Assembly: GCA_965212545.1 (NCBI GenBank)
Contig: CBDBVB010000031.1
Location: 98,437 to 162,436, forward strand
Reading direction: 5' to 3'
From: JABDIP01 sp965212545
GTDB lineage: Bacteria; Pseudomonadota; Alphaproteobacteria; DSM-16000; Inquilinaceae
Length of the DNA stretch: 64,000 nucleotides
Shown one piece after another: positions 56,798 to 64,000 of this stretch. A program made the position numbers and the translations under genes. Position 1 is the stretch's first letter; each line of letters begins with the position of its first letter. The notes under the pieces are model-generated. The model saw only the letters and a list, made by a program, of their open reading frames with translations, searched no databases and was not told where the DNA came from.

Positions 56798-56888
56798 GGC
56801 TTGTTGCGTTCCTCTGGGAACGAGTCGTCACCCCGTCGTCACCCCACTGCGGCGACGCGACCAATGTGCGCGGCCGACGCCGCGAGAC

Positions 56889-56939
56889 CCCTCACCCGGT
56901 TCGCTGGCGCTCGCCGACCTCTCCCACAAGGGGAGAGGT
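56889..56939. repeat. Partial second copy of the palindromic element
   Basis: Begins with CCCTCACCC, like the full element, and ends in the hairpin ACCTCTCCC/GGGAGAGGT around ACAAG. The second outer arm is missing. It lies 17 bases from the amidohydrolase stop. The DNA between the copies shows no gene. Confidence 0.6.
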
Positions 56940-56955
56940 GATCAGACAAGCCCTT

Positions 56956-58266
56956 CTATGGGGCCAACGCCGCCAGTATTCGGTCCCGGCGGCCGTTGAC
57001 CGCGGCCTTGATCGCCTCGGCGTCGGCTGTCAGCAGCCGGCGGTCCTCGACGATGATGCGGCCGTCGACGACCACCGTGCGAACATCCGCCGGCGTTGCC
57101 GCGTAGACCAGCGCCGCAAACGGATCGTAGAGCGGCGTCATATGGGCGCCGGCGGCATCGATGACCGCGATATCGGCCCGCTTGCCCGGCTCCAGCGATC
57201 CGACCCGGTCGTTCAGGCCTAGCGCCCTTGCGCCGCCGATGGTCGCCATCTCCACCACCATGCGGGCTGGCATCGCGGTGCGGTCGCCCGCGGTCAGCTT
57301 GTGCAGCTTGGCCACATAGCCGAGCTGGCCGATCACATCGAGGGTGTTGCCGCTCATCGGCCCGTCGGTGCCCAGGCCGACGTGGACGCCCGCGGCCAGC
57401 ATCGCCGGCACTGGCGCAACACCCTTCGCCGCCTTGACGTTCGCGACCATGTTGTGCGCGACGCCGGCACCGCTTACGGCGAGGAGTTCGATGTCGGATG
57501 CATCCGCGTGGATGCAATGGGCGCCGACCAGGCGCGGCCCGAGCAGGCCCAGGGAGTGGAGATAGCCGACCGGCGTCAATCCGGCCCGCCCGCGAATTGC
57601 GGTCAGTTCCGCCTCGGTCTCACAGAGATGGATCAAGATCGGGGCGTCCGCGCTCTCCGACCGGTTCCCTACCGCCTCCAGTGTTGCCGACCTGAGTGTA
57701 TCCGGCGCATGCGGCGCAAGCGCGGGCGTCACCAGCGGTTGGTCGCGCCAGGCGTCGCGCAGGGCGTCGAATCGGTCTAGCGCCGCGTCCGGAGTGCCGG
57801 CATCGGGCGCCGCATCGCCCATGACAGCCTGGCCGACAACCGCCCGCAGCCCGATGGCCGCGGCCGCCTCGGCGACCCGGTCGGCGAAGAAATACATGTC
57901 GGCGAAGCAGGTCACGCCGCCCAGCGCCATTTCCAGGCAGCCCAGCATCGCCCCGTCATGGACGCCGTCGCTGTCGACGACTCTGGCCTCCAGCGGCCAG
58001 ATGAACCGCTTCAGACGGTCCGGCTCGTCATCGCCCAGACCGCGGAACAGGGTCATCGCCACATGGGTATGGGTGTTCACCATGCCCGGCAGCACGATGC
58101 AGCCGGAGGCGTCGACCCGGCGCCCGGCTTCGATGCCATCGGCGATCGCAGCCGGACCGACGGCGGATATCGCGCCGTCGTCCACCAGAACAACGCCCGG
58201 AGCGAACTCCCGGCCTTCGCCATCCATGGTCAGCACATGGCCGCCGATGATCGCGAGGTCGGCCAT
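56956..58266 (-). CDS. Amidohydrolase, MTA/SAH deaminase (SsnA/TrzN-like) family
   Basis: Metal-dependent TIM-barrel deaminase of 436 residues. 'VLPGMVNTHTHVAMTLFRG' carries the H-x-H pair, 'LIHLCETEAEL' and 'LVGAHCIHADASDIELL' further metal histidines, and 'VGLGTDGPMSGNTLD' the catalytic aspartate. The end 'GSLEPGKRADIAVID' is typical. Relatives deaminate 5'-methylthioadenosine, S-adenosylhomocysteine or guanine, or dechlorinate triazines. Proximity to upp hints at nucleobase salvage. It ends 15 bases from the upp gene upstream. Confidence 0.88.
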   Translation of the reverse strand: MADLAIIGGHVLTMDGEGREFAPGVVLVDDGAISAVGPAAIADGIEAGRRVDASGCIVLPGMVNTHTHVAMTLFRGLGDDEPDRLKRFIWPLEARVVDSDGVHDGAMLGCLEMALGGVTCFADMYFFADRVAEAAAAIGLRAVVGQAVMGDAAPDAGTPDAALDRFDALRDAWRDQPLVTPALAPHAPDTLRSATLEAVGNRSESADAPILIHLCETEAELTAIRGRAGLTPVGYLHSLGLLGPRLVGAHCIHADASDIELLAVSGAGVAHNMVANVKAAKGVAPVPAMLAAGVHVGLGTDGPMSGNTLDVIGQLGYVAKLHKLTAGDRTAMPARMVVEMATIGGARALGLNDRVGSLEPGKRADIAVIDAAGAHMTPLYDPFAALVYAATPADVRTVVVDGRIIVEDRRLLTADAEAIKAAVNGRRDRILAALAP

Positions 58267-58280
58267 GCCGTCGAACGCGC

Positions 58281-58931
58281 CTATTTGGTGCCGAACATCC
58301 GGTCGCCGGCATCGCCGAGGCCCGGCATGATGTAGGCGTGGTCGTTCAGCCCGCGATCGAGCGCCGCGGTATACACCGGCACGTCGGGATGGGCGGCGTG
58401 GAAGGTGTGCACGCCTTCCGGCGCCGAGACCAGCGCCATGAATCGGATCTGCGCATCGTCGACGCCATGCTTGTTCAGAACGTCGACCGCGTGCACGCCG
58501 GAATTGCCGGTCGCCAGCATCGGGTCGACGACGATGAACAGCCGGCCCTCCGGCTCGGGCAGCTTGACCAGATATTCCACCGGCATCTTGGTTTCCGGAT
58601 CGCGATAGAGCCCGACATGGCCGACCCGGGCCGAGGGGATCAGTTCCGCCAGTCCCTCCACCATGCCCAGGCCGGCGCGCAGGATCGGCACCAGCGCCAC
58701 CTTCTTGCCGGCAATCACCGGCGCGTCCATCGGCTCCAGCGGCGTCTCGATCGGCTCGGTGGTCAGCGGCAGGTCGCGGGTGATCTCATAACCCATCAGC
58801 AGCGCGATCTCGCGCAGCAGGGTGCGAAAGCCCATGGTCGACCGGGTCCGGTCGCGCATATGGCTCAGCTTGTGCTGGATCAGCGGGTGGTCGACGACGA
58901 AGAGGTTCGGGAATTCGGGATGGATCTGCAT
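58281..58931 (-). CDS. upp: Uracil phosphoribosyltransferase
   Basis: Makes UMP from uracil and PRPP. 'HKLSHMRDRTRSTMGFRTLL' opens the domain, 'PILRAGLGMVEGLAELIP' binds phosphate, 'VVDPMLATGNSGVHAVDVL' is the PRPP loop and 'YTAALDRGLNDHAYIMPGLG' the uracil-binding end. Length 216 from 'MQIHPEF' at 58931. It precedes the amidohydrolase on the same strand and probably shares its operon. Confidence 0.96.
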   Translation of the reverse strand: MQIHPEFPNLFVVDHPLIQHKLSHMRDRTRSTMGFRTLLREIALLMGYEITRDLPLTTEPIETPLEPMDAPVIAGKKVALVPILRAGLGMVEGLAELIPSARVGHVGLYRDPETKMPVEYLVKLPEPEGRLFIVVDPMLATGNSGVHAVDVLNKHGVDDAQIRFMALVSAPEGVHTFHAAHPDVPVYTAALDRGLNDHAYIMPGLGDAGDRMFGTK

Positions 58932-59003
58932 GGCCTGCGGGGTGGTCGGAGAGAGGATTCCGGACAATAGCGCGCGGCAGAACGCGCGCCAAGGCGGCCC
59001 GGA

Positions 59004-60219
59004 TCAATCGGCGACCCAATCCTTCTCCATCTGATCCAACGTGCCGGAGCGGATCGCCGCGCGGACATCGGTCATCAGCCGGTTCATGGTCGCCACGTTG
59101 TGGATCGACAGCAGGGTCATGGAGAGGATTTCGCCGGCCTTGATGAGATGATTGATATAGCCCCGGCTATAGGTTCGGCAGGTGAAGCAGCCGCAGCTCT
59201 CGTCGATCGGCGCCTCGTCGTCGCGAAAGCGGGTGTTGCGCAGATTGACCCGTTCGTTCTCCGCCCCCTTCATCAGGGCCCAGCCATGGCGCGCAACCCG
59301 CGTGGGATGAACGCAATCGAAGGTGTCCATGCCCAGCCGCACCCCGGCGAAGATGTCGCCGAAGCCGCCGATGCCGAGCAGATGCACCGGCCGGTCGGGA
59401 TGGATATAGGGCGTGCAGTGGGACACCACCTCGTACATCTGGTCCTTGTGGGCGCCCAGCGACCCGCCGACGGCGGTGCCGAAGAACGGCCGGTCGGCGG
59501 TGTATTGCGTGCTCTCCCGGCGGAGGTCGGGATAGACGCCGCCCTGGATCACGCCATAGAGCGCCTGGCGGCCATCGTCGCCGCGATCGAATTCCTCCAG
59601 GCAGCGATCGCCCCAGCGATGGCTCATGGCCATCGACCTGGCGGTGTAGTCGCGCTCCACATGGAACGGTGTGCATTCGTCGAGCTGGACGATCAGATCG
59701 GCGCCCAGCTTGCGCTGGATCTGGATCGAGCCTTCCGGCGACAGGAACAGCTTTCGAGCCGTCGAGATAGGAGCGGAACTCCGCACCTTCCTCGGTGATC
59801 TTGGTGAGGGATGGCGTACGACCGCCATTGCCGGCACCATTGCCGGCTTTGGCATCGCGGTTGCGGCGGCCCTTGATCTCGTCGGCGACGCCGCCATGAC
59901 CCATGGAGAAGATCTGGAAACCGCCGCTGTCGGTCAGCATCGGCCCGTCCCAGCCCATGAAGCCGTGCAGCCCGCCCAGCTTTGCCACCCGGTCGGCGCC
60001 GGGCTGGATCATCAGGTGATAGGTGTTGGCCAGGATGATCGCGCTGCCGGCATCGCGCATCTGGCCCGGCAGCACGCCCTTGATCGCCGCCTTGGTGCCG
60101 CAGAAGATGAAGTTCGGCGTCTCGATCGCCCCGTGCGGGGTGGTCAACCGGCCGGTCCGCGCACCGCTGTCAGGGTCGCGATGGTCGATCTCGAACCGGA
60201 AGTTCTCGTAGTCAGGCAT
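59004..60219 (-). pseudogene. tgt: tRNA-guanine transglycosylase (Tgt) with one frameshift
   Basis: Tgt exchanges guanine 34 of Asn, Asp, His and Tyr tRNAs for a queuosine precursor. The first part runs in one frame from 'MPDYENFRFEID' at 60219 to 'EEGAEFRSYLDGSK', with 'MLTDSGGFQIFSMGHG' holding the first catalytic aspartate. The rest continues in another frame from 'LFLSPEGSIQIQRKLGAD', then 'VHLLGIGGFGDIFAG' and the zinc site 'CGCFTCRTYSRGYINHL'. Omitting one base near 59751 joins the halves into 404 residues with no gap. The start overlaps the transporter gene by eight bases. The selectivity loop reads 'GTAVGGSLG' instead of the common 'GGLAVGE'. Either a recently broken gene or a sequencing error. 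Confidence 0.88.
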
Positions 60220-61015
60220 ACTCCTCCGGCATCCGGAATGTCTCCGGATGGATCGCGAACCGCGCCAGGTAGAGGAACGGCGTGTCCAGCAGCGCGACCA
60301 GCACCCGCAGCACATAGGTGCCCAGGATATAGGTGAAGATCAGCGGCTCCCAGCCCAGCGGAGTGGCGGCGAACACGACCCAGGCCAGCACGCTGAAGAC
60401 GATGTTGTCGATCAGCCCGGACAGCAGGGTCGAGACGTTGTTGCGCAGCCACAGATGCCGGCCGCGGGTGACGACGCCGACCAGTCGGTACATCCAGATG
60501 TCGTGAAACTGGCTCACCAGATAGGCGATCATGCCCGCGGCGAACAATGCCGGGGCCGGCGTGAACAGGGTCGCCATGGCGCCGTGATTGCCCAGCGCCC
60601 AGGCAAGGCCGTCGCCCGCCTCGGCGGGGGTCAGCGGCCGGAAGCCCAGGGTCAGCACCACCAGCAGGGTCCAGATCAGATAGCCGGCAAAGCCGATCAT
60701 CACCGCGCGCCGGGCAATCCGGCGGCCGAAATGCTCGGTCAGGATATCGGTGCACAGATAGGTCGAGGCGAACAGGATGGTGCCCAGCGCCACCGGATCG
60801 GACAGGAACGGCACCGAGAACTGGACCGGCTTGAGCACCTGCAGATTGGCGCCGATGATCGCGATGACGATGTAGACGTACAGCCCGGCCTCGCCGAACA
60901 CCCGCAGCATCGCCAAAATGGTGAGGAAGCAGGCGGCCACCAGCAGCAGCCACATCGCCTCCGGCGGCAGGGCGTTCATCTGCGCGATGAGGTCTTCCGG
61001 CGACAGGCTCAACAT
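60212..61015 (-). CDS. yhhQ: YhhQ-family queuosine precursor transporter
   Basis: A 267-residue membrane protein of the Vut_1/YhhQ family with about seven helices. 'FASTYLCTDILTEHFGRR' is the diagnostic motif; 'HDIWMYRLV', 'LWLRNNVSTLLSGLIDNIVF' and 'FTYILGTYVLRVLVALLDTPF' complete the pattern. YhhQ imports preQ0/preQ1, or queuine in some bacteria, for direct use by Tgt, whose gene follows with an eight-base overlap. No de novo queuosine genes are in the window. Confidence 0.9.
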   Translation of the reverse strand: MLSLSPEDLIAQMNALPPEAMWLLLVAACFLTILAMLRVFGEAGLYVYIVIAIIGANLQVLKPVQFSVPFLSDPVALGTILFASTYLCTDILTEHFGRRIARRAVMIGFAGYLIWTLLVVLTLGFRPLTPAEAGDGLAWALGNHGAMATLFTPAPALFAAGMIAYLVSQFHDIWMYRLVGVVTRGRHLWLRNNVSTLLSGLIDNIVFSVLAWVVFAATPLGWEPLIFTYILGTYVLRVLVALLDTPFLYLARFAIHPETFRMPEEYA

Positions 61016-61061
61016 GGCAATCGGCTCCGCACGGTTCGACAGGGTCCTAGGCCGTTAATGC

Positions 61062-61086
61062 AAAAAAGCCCGCGCCGGGCGCGGGC
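61062..61086 (-). terminator. Rho-independent terminator after rpmB
   Basis: GCCCGCGC and GCGCGGGC form an eight-base stem with a three-base loop, followed on the minus strand by six T. It lies 26 bases after the rpmB stop. Confidence 0.9.
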
Positions 61087-61111
61087 CTTGCCTCGGCGCT
61101 GGACGCGCGGG

Positions 61112-61405
61112 TCAGGCGGCGGCGTCAGCCTTGGCCTTCTCGATGCGCCGCTTCAACCGGCGCAACTCGGTCGGCAGTTCGGCGGCCTTGGTGCTCATCA
61201 GGAAGGCATCCAGCCCGCCGCGATGCTCCACGGTGCGGATCGCGCTGGCGGCCAGCTTCAGGCGCACGCTCTCGCCCAGGGTCTCCGACAGCAGGGTCGC
61301 GACCTGGATGTTCGGCAGATAGCGCCGGCGCGACTTGATGTTGGAGTGACTGACATTGTTGCCGGTCAACACGCCCTTGCCGGTCAACGCACACCGTCGT
61401 GCCAT
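61112..61405 (-). CDS. rpmB: 50S ribosomal protein L28
   Basis: Small basic ribosomal protein of 97 residues. 'MARRCALTGKGVLTGNNVSH' and 'SNIKSRRRYLPNIQVATL' are diagnostic; the remainder 'VRLKLAASAIRTVEHRGGL' fits the alphaproteobacterial long form. The start at 61405 is set by the family N-terminus. Confidence 0.97.
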   Translation of the reverse strand: MARRCALTGKGVLTGNNVSHSNIKSRRRYLPNIQVATLLSETLGESVRLKLAASAIRTVEHRGGLDAFLMSTKAAELPTELRRLKRRIEKAKADAAA

Positions 61406-61529
61406 CGGTCGGATCCTCGAAATGCCCATATCGAAAGACGCCGGACAGCCCTCTGCCCGACGGACGCGGTGGTATAGGCGAGCGGCCGGCGGAGGTCAAG
61501 CCAAACCGCCGCTTTGTCCGGTCCGGCCG

Positions 61530-61892
61530 TCAGGCTTCGTCCCGGGTCTTCTTCAACGCCTTGCTCTCGCGCTTCAGCGGCCGGCTGACCGGACAGACGT
61601 CCTGCACGAATCCATTGAGGGTGTTGACCAGGCTGTCCTCGACCAGGCGGTAATGCACGTACTGGCCGCGCTTCTCGCTGGCGATCAGGCCGGCGGTTTC
61701 CAGCACGCTGAGATGCTGCGACACCGACGGCTTCGACATCTCGAACCGAGACGCGATCTCGCCCGCCGTCAGTGAAGAATGGGACAGGTAGGCCAGGATC
61801 TTGCGCCGCACCTGCGACGACAGCGCCTGAAAGATCCGCTGCGCCCCGGCGCCTTCGGCACCCAGCCCCTCACCCAATTCATCGACGCTCAT
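61530..61892 (-). CDS. ArsR-family transcriptional regulator
   Basis: A 120-residue winged-helix repressor. 'IFQALSSQVRRKILAYLSHS' and 'TAGEIASRFEMSKPSVSQHL' give the DNA-binding helices, and 'SEKRGQYVHYRLVEDSL' the wing. It lacks the ELCVCDL metal site, so it is probably not a metal sensor; its only cysteine is in 'QDVCPVS'. It is divergent from two desaturase genes, across a region with repeated TAATTA sites. It resembles the SdpR-like subgroup. The inducing signal is unknown; membrane lipid state is a guess. Confidence 0.9.
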   Translation of the reverse strand: MSVDELGEGLGAEGAGAQRIFQALSSQVRRKILAYLSHSSLTAGEIASRFEMSKPSVSQHLSVLETAGLIASEKRGQYVHYRLVEDSLVNTLNGFVQDVCPVSRPLKRESKALKKTRDEA

Positions 61893-61927
61893 GTCACCGT
61901 CCCGTTTCCATTTAATTTGGTAATTGC

Positions 61928-61977
61928 CTAATTAGCTAAGGTATGGCATATTGGTAATTAGGATATTCGCTAATTAG
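61928..61977. promoter_or_regulatory. Repeated CTAATTAG operator-like sites
   Basis: The palindrome CTAATTAG occurs at 61928-61935 and 61970-61977, with GTAATTAG between them at 61954-61961. The sites lie in an AT-rich gap between the ArsR gene and the first desaturase, as expected for a shared operator-promoter region bound by the ArsR protein. Confidence 0.65.
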
Positions 61978-62059
61978 TGAATTAACGCTGCAATTGCAAG
62001 CCCCGACCGTTCGATCGGCCAGCGGCCTGCATGGGCCAGGCAAGTCAGGGAGGCGCGCA

Positions 62060-63041
62060 ATGACCTGTTTCTCGACCTTTCGGATGATCGCGGATGAGAA
62101 CAGCAGCGCCGTGGCGGGACGATTGGCCTGGTCGCCGGCCAAATCCCTTTGGATATCCACAATGACCGGCATCGCCCTGGTCTTTGCGCCGATCACCGCC
62201 AGTTGGGATGCGATCGCGTTGTTCCTGGTCACGACCATCATCACTCTCTGGGCCGGGCATTCGGTGGGCATGCATCGGCTGATCGTGCACCGCAGTTTCT
62301 CCGCGCCGGTCTGGGTCGCCCGCATATTGGTCTATCTGGGAACCCTGGTCGGCATGGCCGGGCCGTTCGGCATGATCCGGATTCACGACACCCGCGACTG
62401 GGCGCAGCGACAGTCGGCCTGTCATGACCTGTTCGCGCACCGCTATCCTTTCCTGAAGGACGCGTTCCTGCAGATGCATTGCGCTCTGCATCTCGATCGC
62501 CCACCCACCTTCGTCATCGAGTCCCGGATCCGCGATGATCGGTTCTATCGCTTCCTGGAGCGCACCTGGATGCTGCAACAACTGCCTTGGGCCTGTCCTG
62601 TTCTTTGCGGTCGGAGGATGGAGTTGGGTCGTATGGGGCATAGCGGTGCGTATCGCTGTGTCGCTGACCGGCCATTGGCTGGTCGTCCGCTTCACCCATC
62701 AAGGCACCGACCGGCCCTGGTTGGTCGATGGCGCCGCCGTTCAAGGGGTCAATATCGGAACTCTCAGCCTGATCACGTTCGGCGAGAGCTGGCACAGCAA
62801 CCATCATGCCTATCCGGAGTCCGCCCGCATGGGCATCGAGCCCGGCCAGCCCGATCCCGGCTGGTGGCTGATCCGGGCGCTGCAGCTTCTGGGCCTGGCC
62901 GACGGCGTCAAACAGCCGGCCGACCTTGCGCCGCGCACCGAGCTGCGGCGGGCGGGCACGCAGAGTCCAAACCGGCCATTGGCGCGAAAACGCCCGGCGG
63001 CCGTCGGCTCAATGCCAACGGCAAGTGGAGACTCCGCATGA
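62060..63041 (+). pseudogene. Fatty-acid desaturase, first copy, one frameshift
   Basis: Membrane desaturase that would introduce a double bond into a fatty acyl chain. 'GHSVGMHRLIVHRSF' holds the first His box, 'HDTRDWAQRQSACHDLFAH' the second region and 'GESWHSNHHAYPESARMG' the third. From the ATG at 62060 (GGGAGG upstream) the frame runs to 'WMLQQLPWA' near residue 178 and then continues as 'VLFFAVGGWSWVVWG' in another frame. Skipping one base near 62594 restores 326 residues, aligned along its length with copy two. Its stop overlaps the start of copy two (ATGA). Recently broken, or a sequencing error. Confidence 0.85.
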
Positions 63042-63936
63042 GGTGCCTGTCCACGCCCCGCATGATCGCAGGGCCTGACAGCGACGCCGTCGCCGGCACC
63101 GTCGTCTGGTCGCCCGGCAAATCCCTGTGGACCGCGGCCATGACACTGACTCGCGCTGGTGTTCGGGCCGCTGACGGCGAGTTGGGACGCGGTCGCCCTG
63201 TTCCTGGTCACCACCGTCGTCACGCTCTGCGCCGGGCATTCCGTCGGCATGCATCGGCTGCTGATCCATCGCAGCTTCCGGGTCCATATCTGGATCGAGC
63301 ACATCCTCGTCTATCTCGGGACGCTGGTGGGCATGGCCGGGCCGTTCGGCATGATCGCCGCCCACGACATTCGCGACTGGGCCCAGCGCCAGGCAGCGTG
63401 CCACGACCTCTATGCCCATCGGCGCGGCTTTCTGACCGATGCGATTTGGCAGATGCATTGCACTGGTGCGCCTGGACAATCCGCCGGACTTCGTCATCGA
63501 GCCGAGGATACTCAACGACCGCTTCTATCGCTTCCTGGAGCGCAGCTGGATGCTGCAGCAGGCGCCCTGGGCAATCCTGTTCTACGCCATCGGCGGCTGG
63601 GGCTGGCTGATCTGGGGCGTACCGGTGCGCATCGCCGTGTCCCTGACCGGGCATTGGCTGGTCGGCCATCTGGCCCATCGCCGCGGGCACCAGGGTTGGC
63701 GCGTCGACGGGGTCGCGGTGCAAGGCTACAACATCCGCCATATCGGGCTGTTCACCTTCGGCGAGAGCTGGCACGGCAACCACCATGCTTTCCCGGACTC
63801 CGCCCGCCTCGGCGTCGAGCCCGGCCAGCCGGACCCCGGATGGTGGCTGATCCGAACGTTGCAGGCACTGGGCCTGGCCCGTGACGTCCGACTGCCCGCC
63901 GACCTCGTACGCCTCGGGCCGGGCTTGAGCGCGTGA
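63038..63936 (+). pseudogene. Fatty-acid desaturase, second copy, two frameshifts
   Basis: Tandem paralogue of the first copy, sharing 'AGHSVGMHRLLIHRSF', 'LVYLGTLVGMAGPFGMI', 'HDIRDWAQRQAACHDLYAH' and 'GESWHGNHHAFPDSARLG'. It starts at ATG 63038, overlapping the first gene's stop. The frame shifts near 63149 and again near 63462; dropping one base at each restores 298 residues and matches copy one without gaps. All three His boxes survive, so the coding potential is intact apart from the shifts. Nothing follows in the remaining 64 bases. Confidence 0.82.
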
Positions 63937-64000
63937 TGTCCTGACGAAGGACCCTATGCGGTAGCCGAACCTATTCGCTCGTCGTTCCGACGGCGCCGTT

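Noticed and set aside
59735..59770. Programmed ribosomal frameshifting in tgt
   Set aside because: No slippery heptamer or downstream stem is evident at the junction, tgt is not known to use frameshifting, and the same kind of single-base insertion occurs in the nearby desaturases.

Overview
The window reads as chromosomal DNA of a GC-rich alphaproteobacterium, most like the Rhodospirillales. The signs are the gene order hemC-hemD-mitofilin-hemY, the bolA/dnaJ-like/cobS/cobT block (aerobic cobaltochelatase), an L-malyl-CoA/beta-methylmalyl-CoA lyase close to the Rhodobacter enzyme, an ATMLA-type argJ and consistently high GC. Coding density is high and the gene content is mostly housekeeping. 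There is no prophage, transposase or CRISPR array. One tRNA (Thr, CGT) is present.

Layout. 1-4.9 kb: the end of an operon with a D-Ala-D-Ala-ligase-like ATP-grasp enzyme (cut by the window edge), a fusion of a membrane sensor module to an MFS transporter, and a PF04392-type solute-binding protein, closed by a strong terminator. 4.9-11.6 kb: gpsA-tsaD facing away from hemC-hemD-mitofilin-hemY. 11.6-13 kb: an accessory patch with a papain-like 'NCYAFA' protein, tRNA-Thr and a small unknown protein. 13-19.3 kb: surface polysaccharide and lipid A genes, including three proteins for a UDP-diacetamido-uronic acid pathway (dehydrogenase, fused oxidoreductase-acetyltransferase, aminotransferase). 19.5-24.7 kb: an orphan EnvZ-like kinase and metal transport (znuA and znuB around a Zur box, DUF1007, NicO). 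24.7-30.8 kb: mutT, a GNAT, argJ, a parvulin and secA. 30.9-39.6 kb: mainly minus-strand genes (oxygenase-like, PAS_5, accA, mcl, M48 protease, two YbjQ proteins, xerD, a large secreted unknown). 39.8-47.6 kb: aroK-aroB-CorC, DUF2889, bolA, J-domain, cobS-cobT. 47.6-52.6 kb: a split ferric-iron ABC system with Fur-like boxes, then a membrane class III cyclase. 52.6-58.9 kb: peptidase/oxygenase/solute-binding/amidohydrolase genes and upp. 59-64 kb: tgt with a queuosine-precursor transporter, rpmB, and an ArsR regulator facing two tandem fatty-acid desaturases.

How the genes work together. HemC and HemD make uroporphyrinogen III, the shared precursor of heme and of the cobalamin that CobS-CobT help to complete. 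The polysaccharide block supplies an activated sugar for a surface glycan. The Zn and Fe systems each carry a recognisable operator, and each lacks its ATPase here. The transporter and Tgt form a minimal salvage route to queuosine-modified tRNA.

The two most striking points are the sensor-MFS/ATP-grasp/binding-protein operon at the left edge and the right-hand 4.3 kb. There, tgt and both desaturases are each broken only by single-base insertions (near 59751, 62594, 63149 and 63462), and removing those bases restores full-length proteins. This is either recent decay or residual sequencing error.
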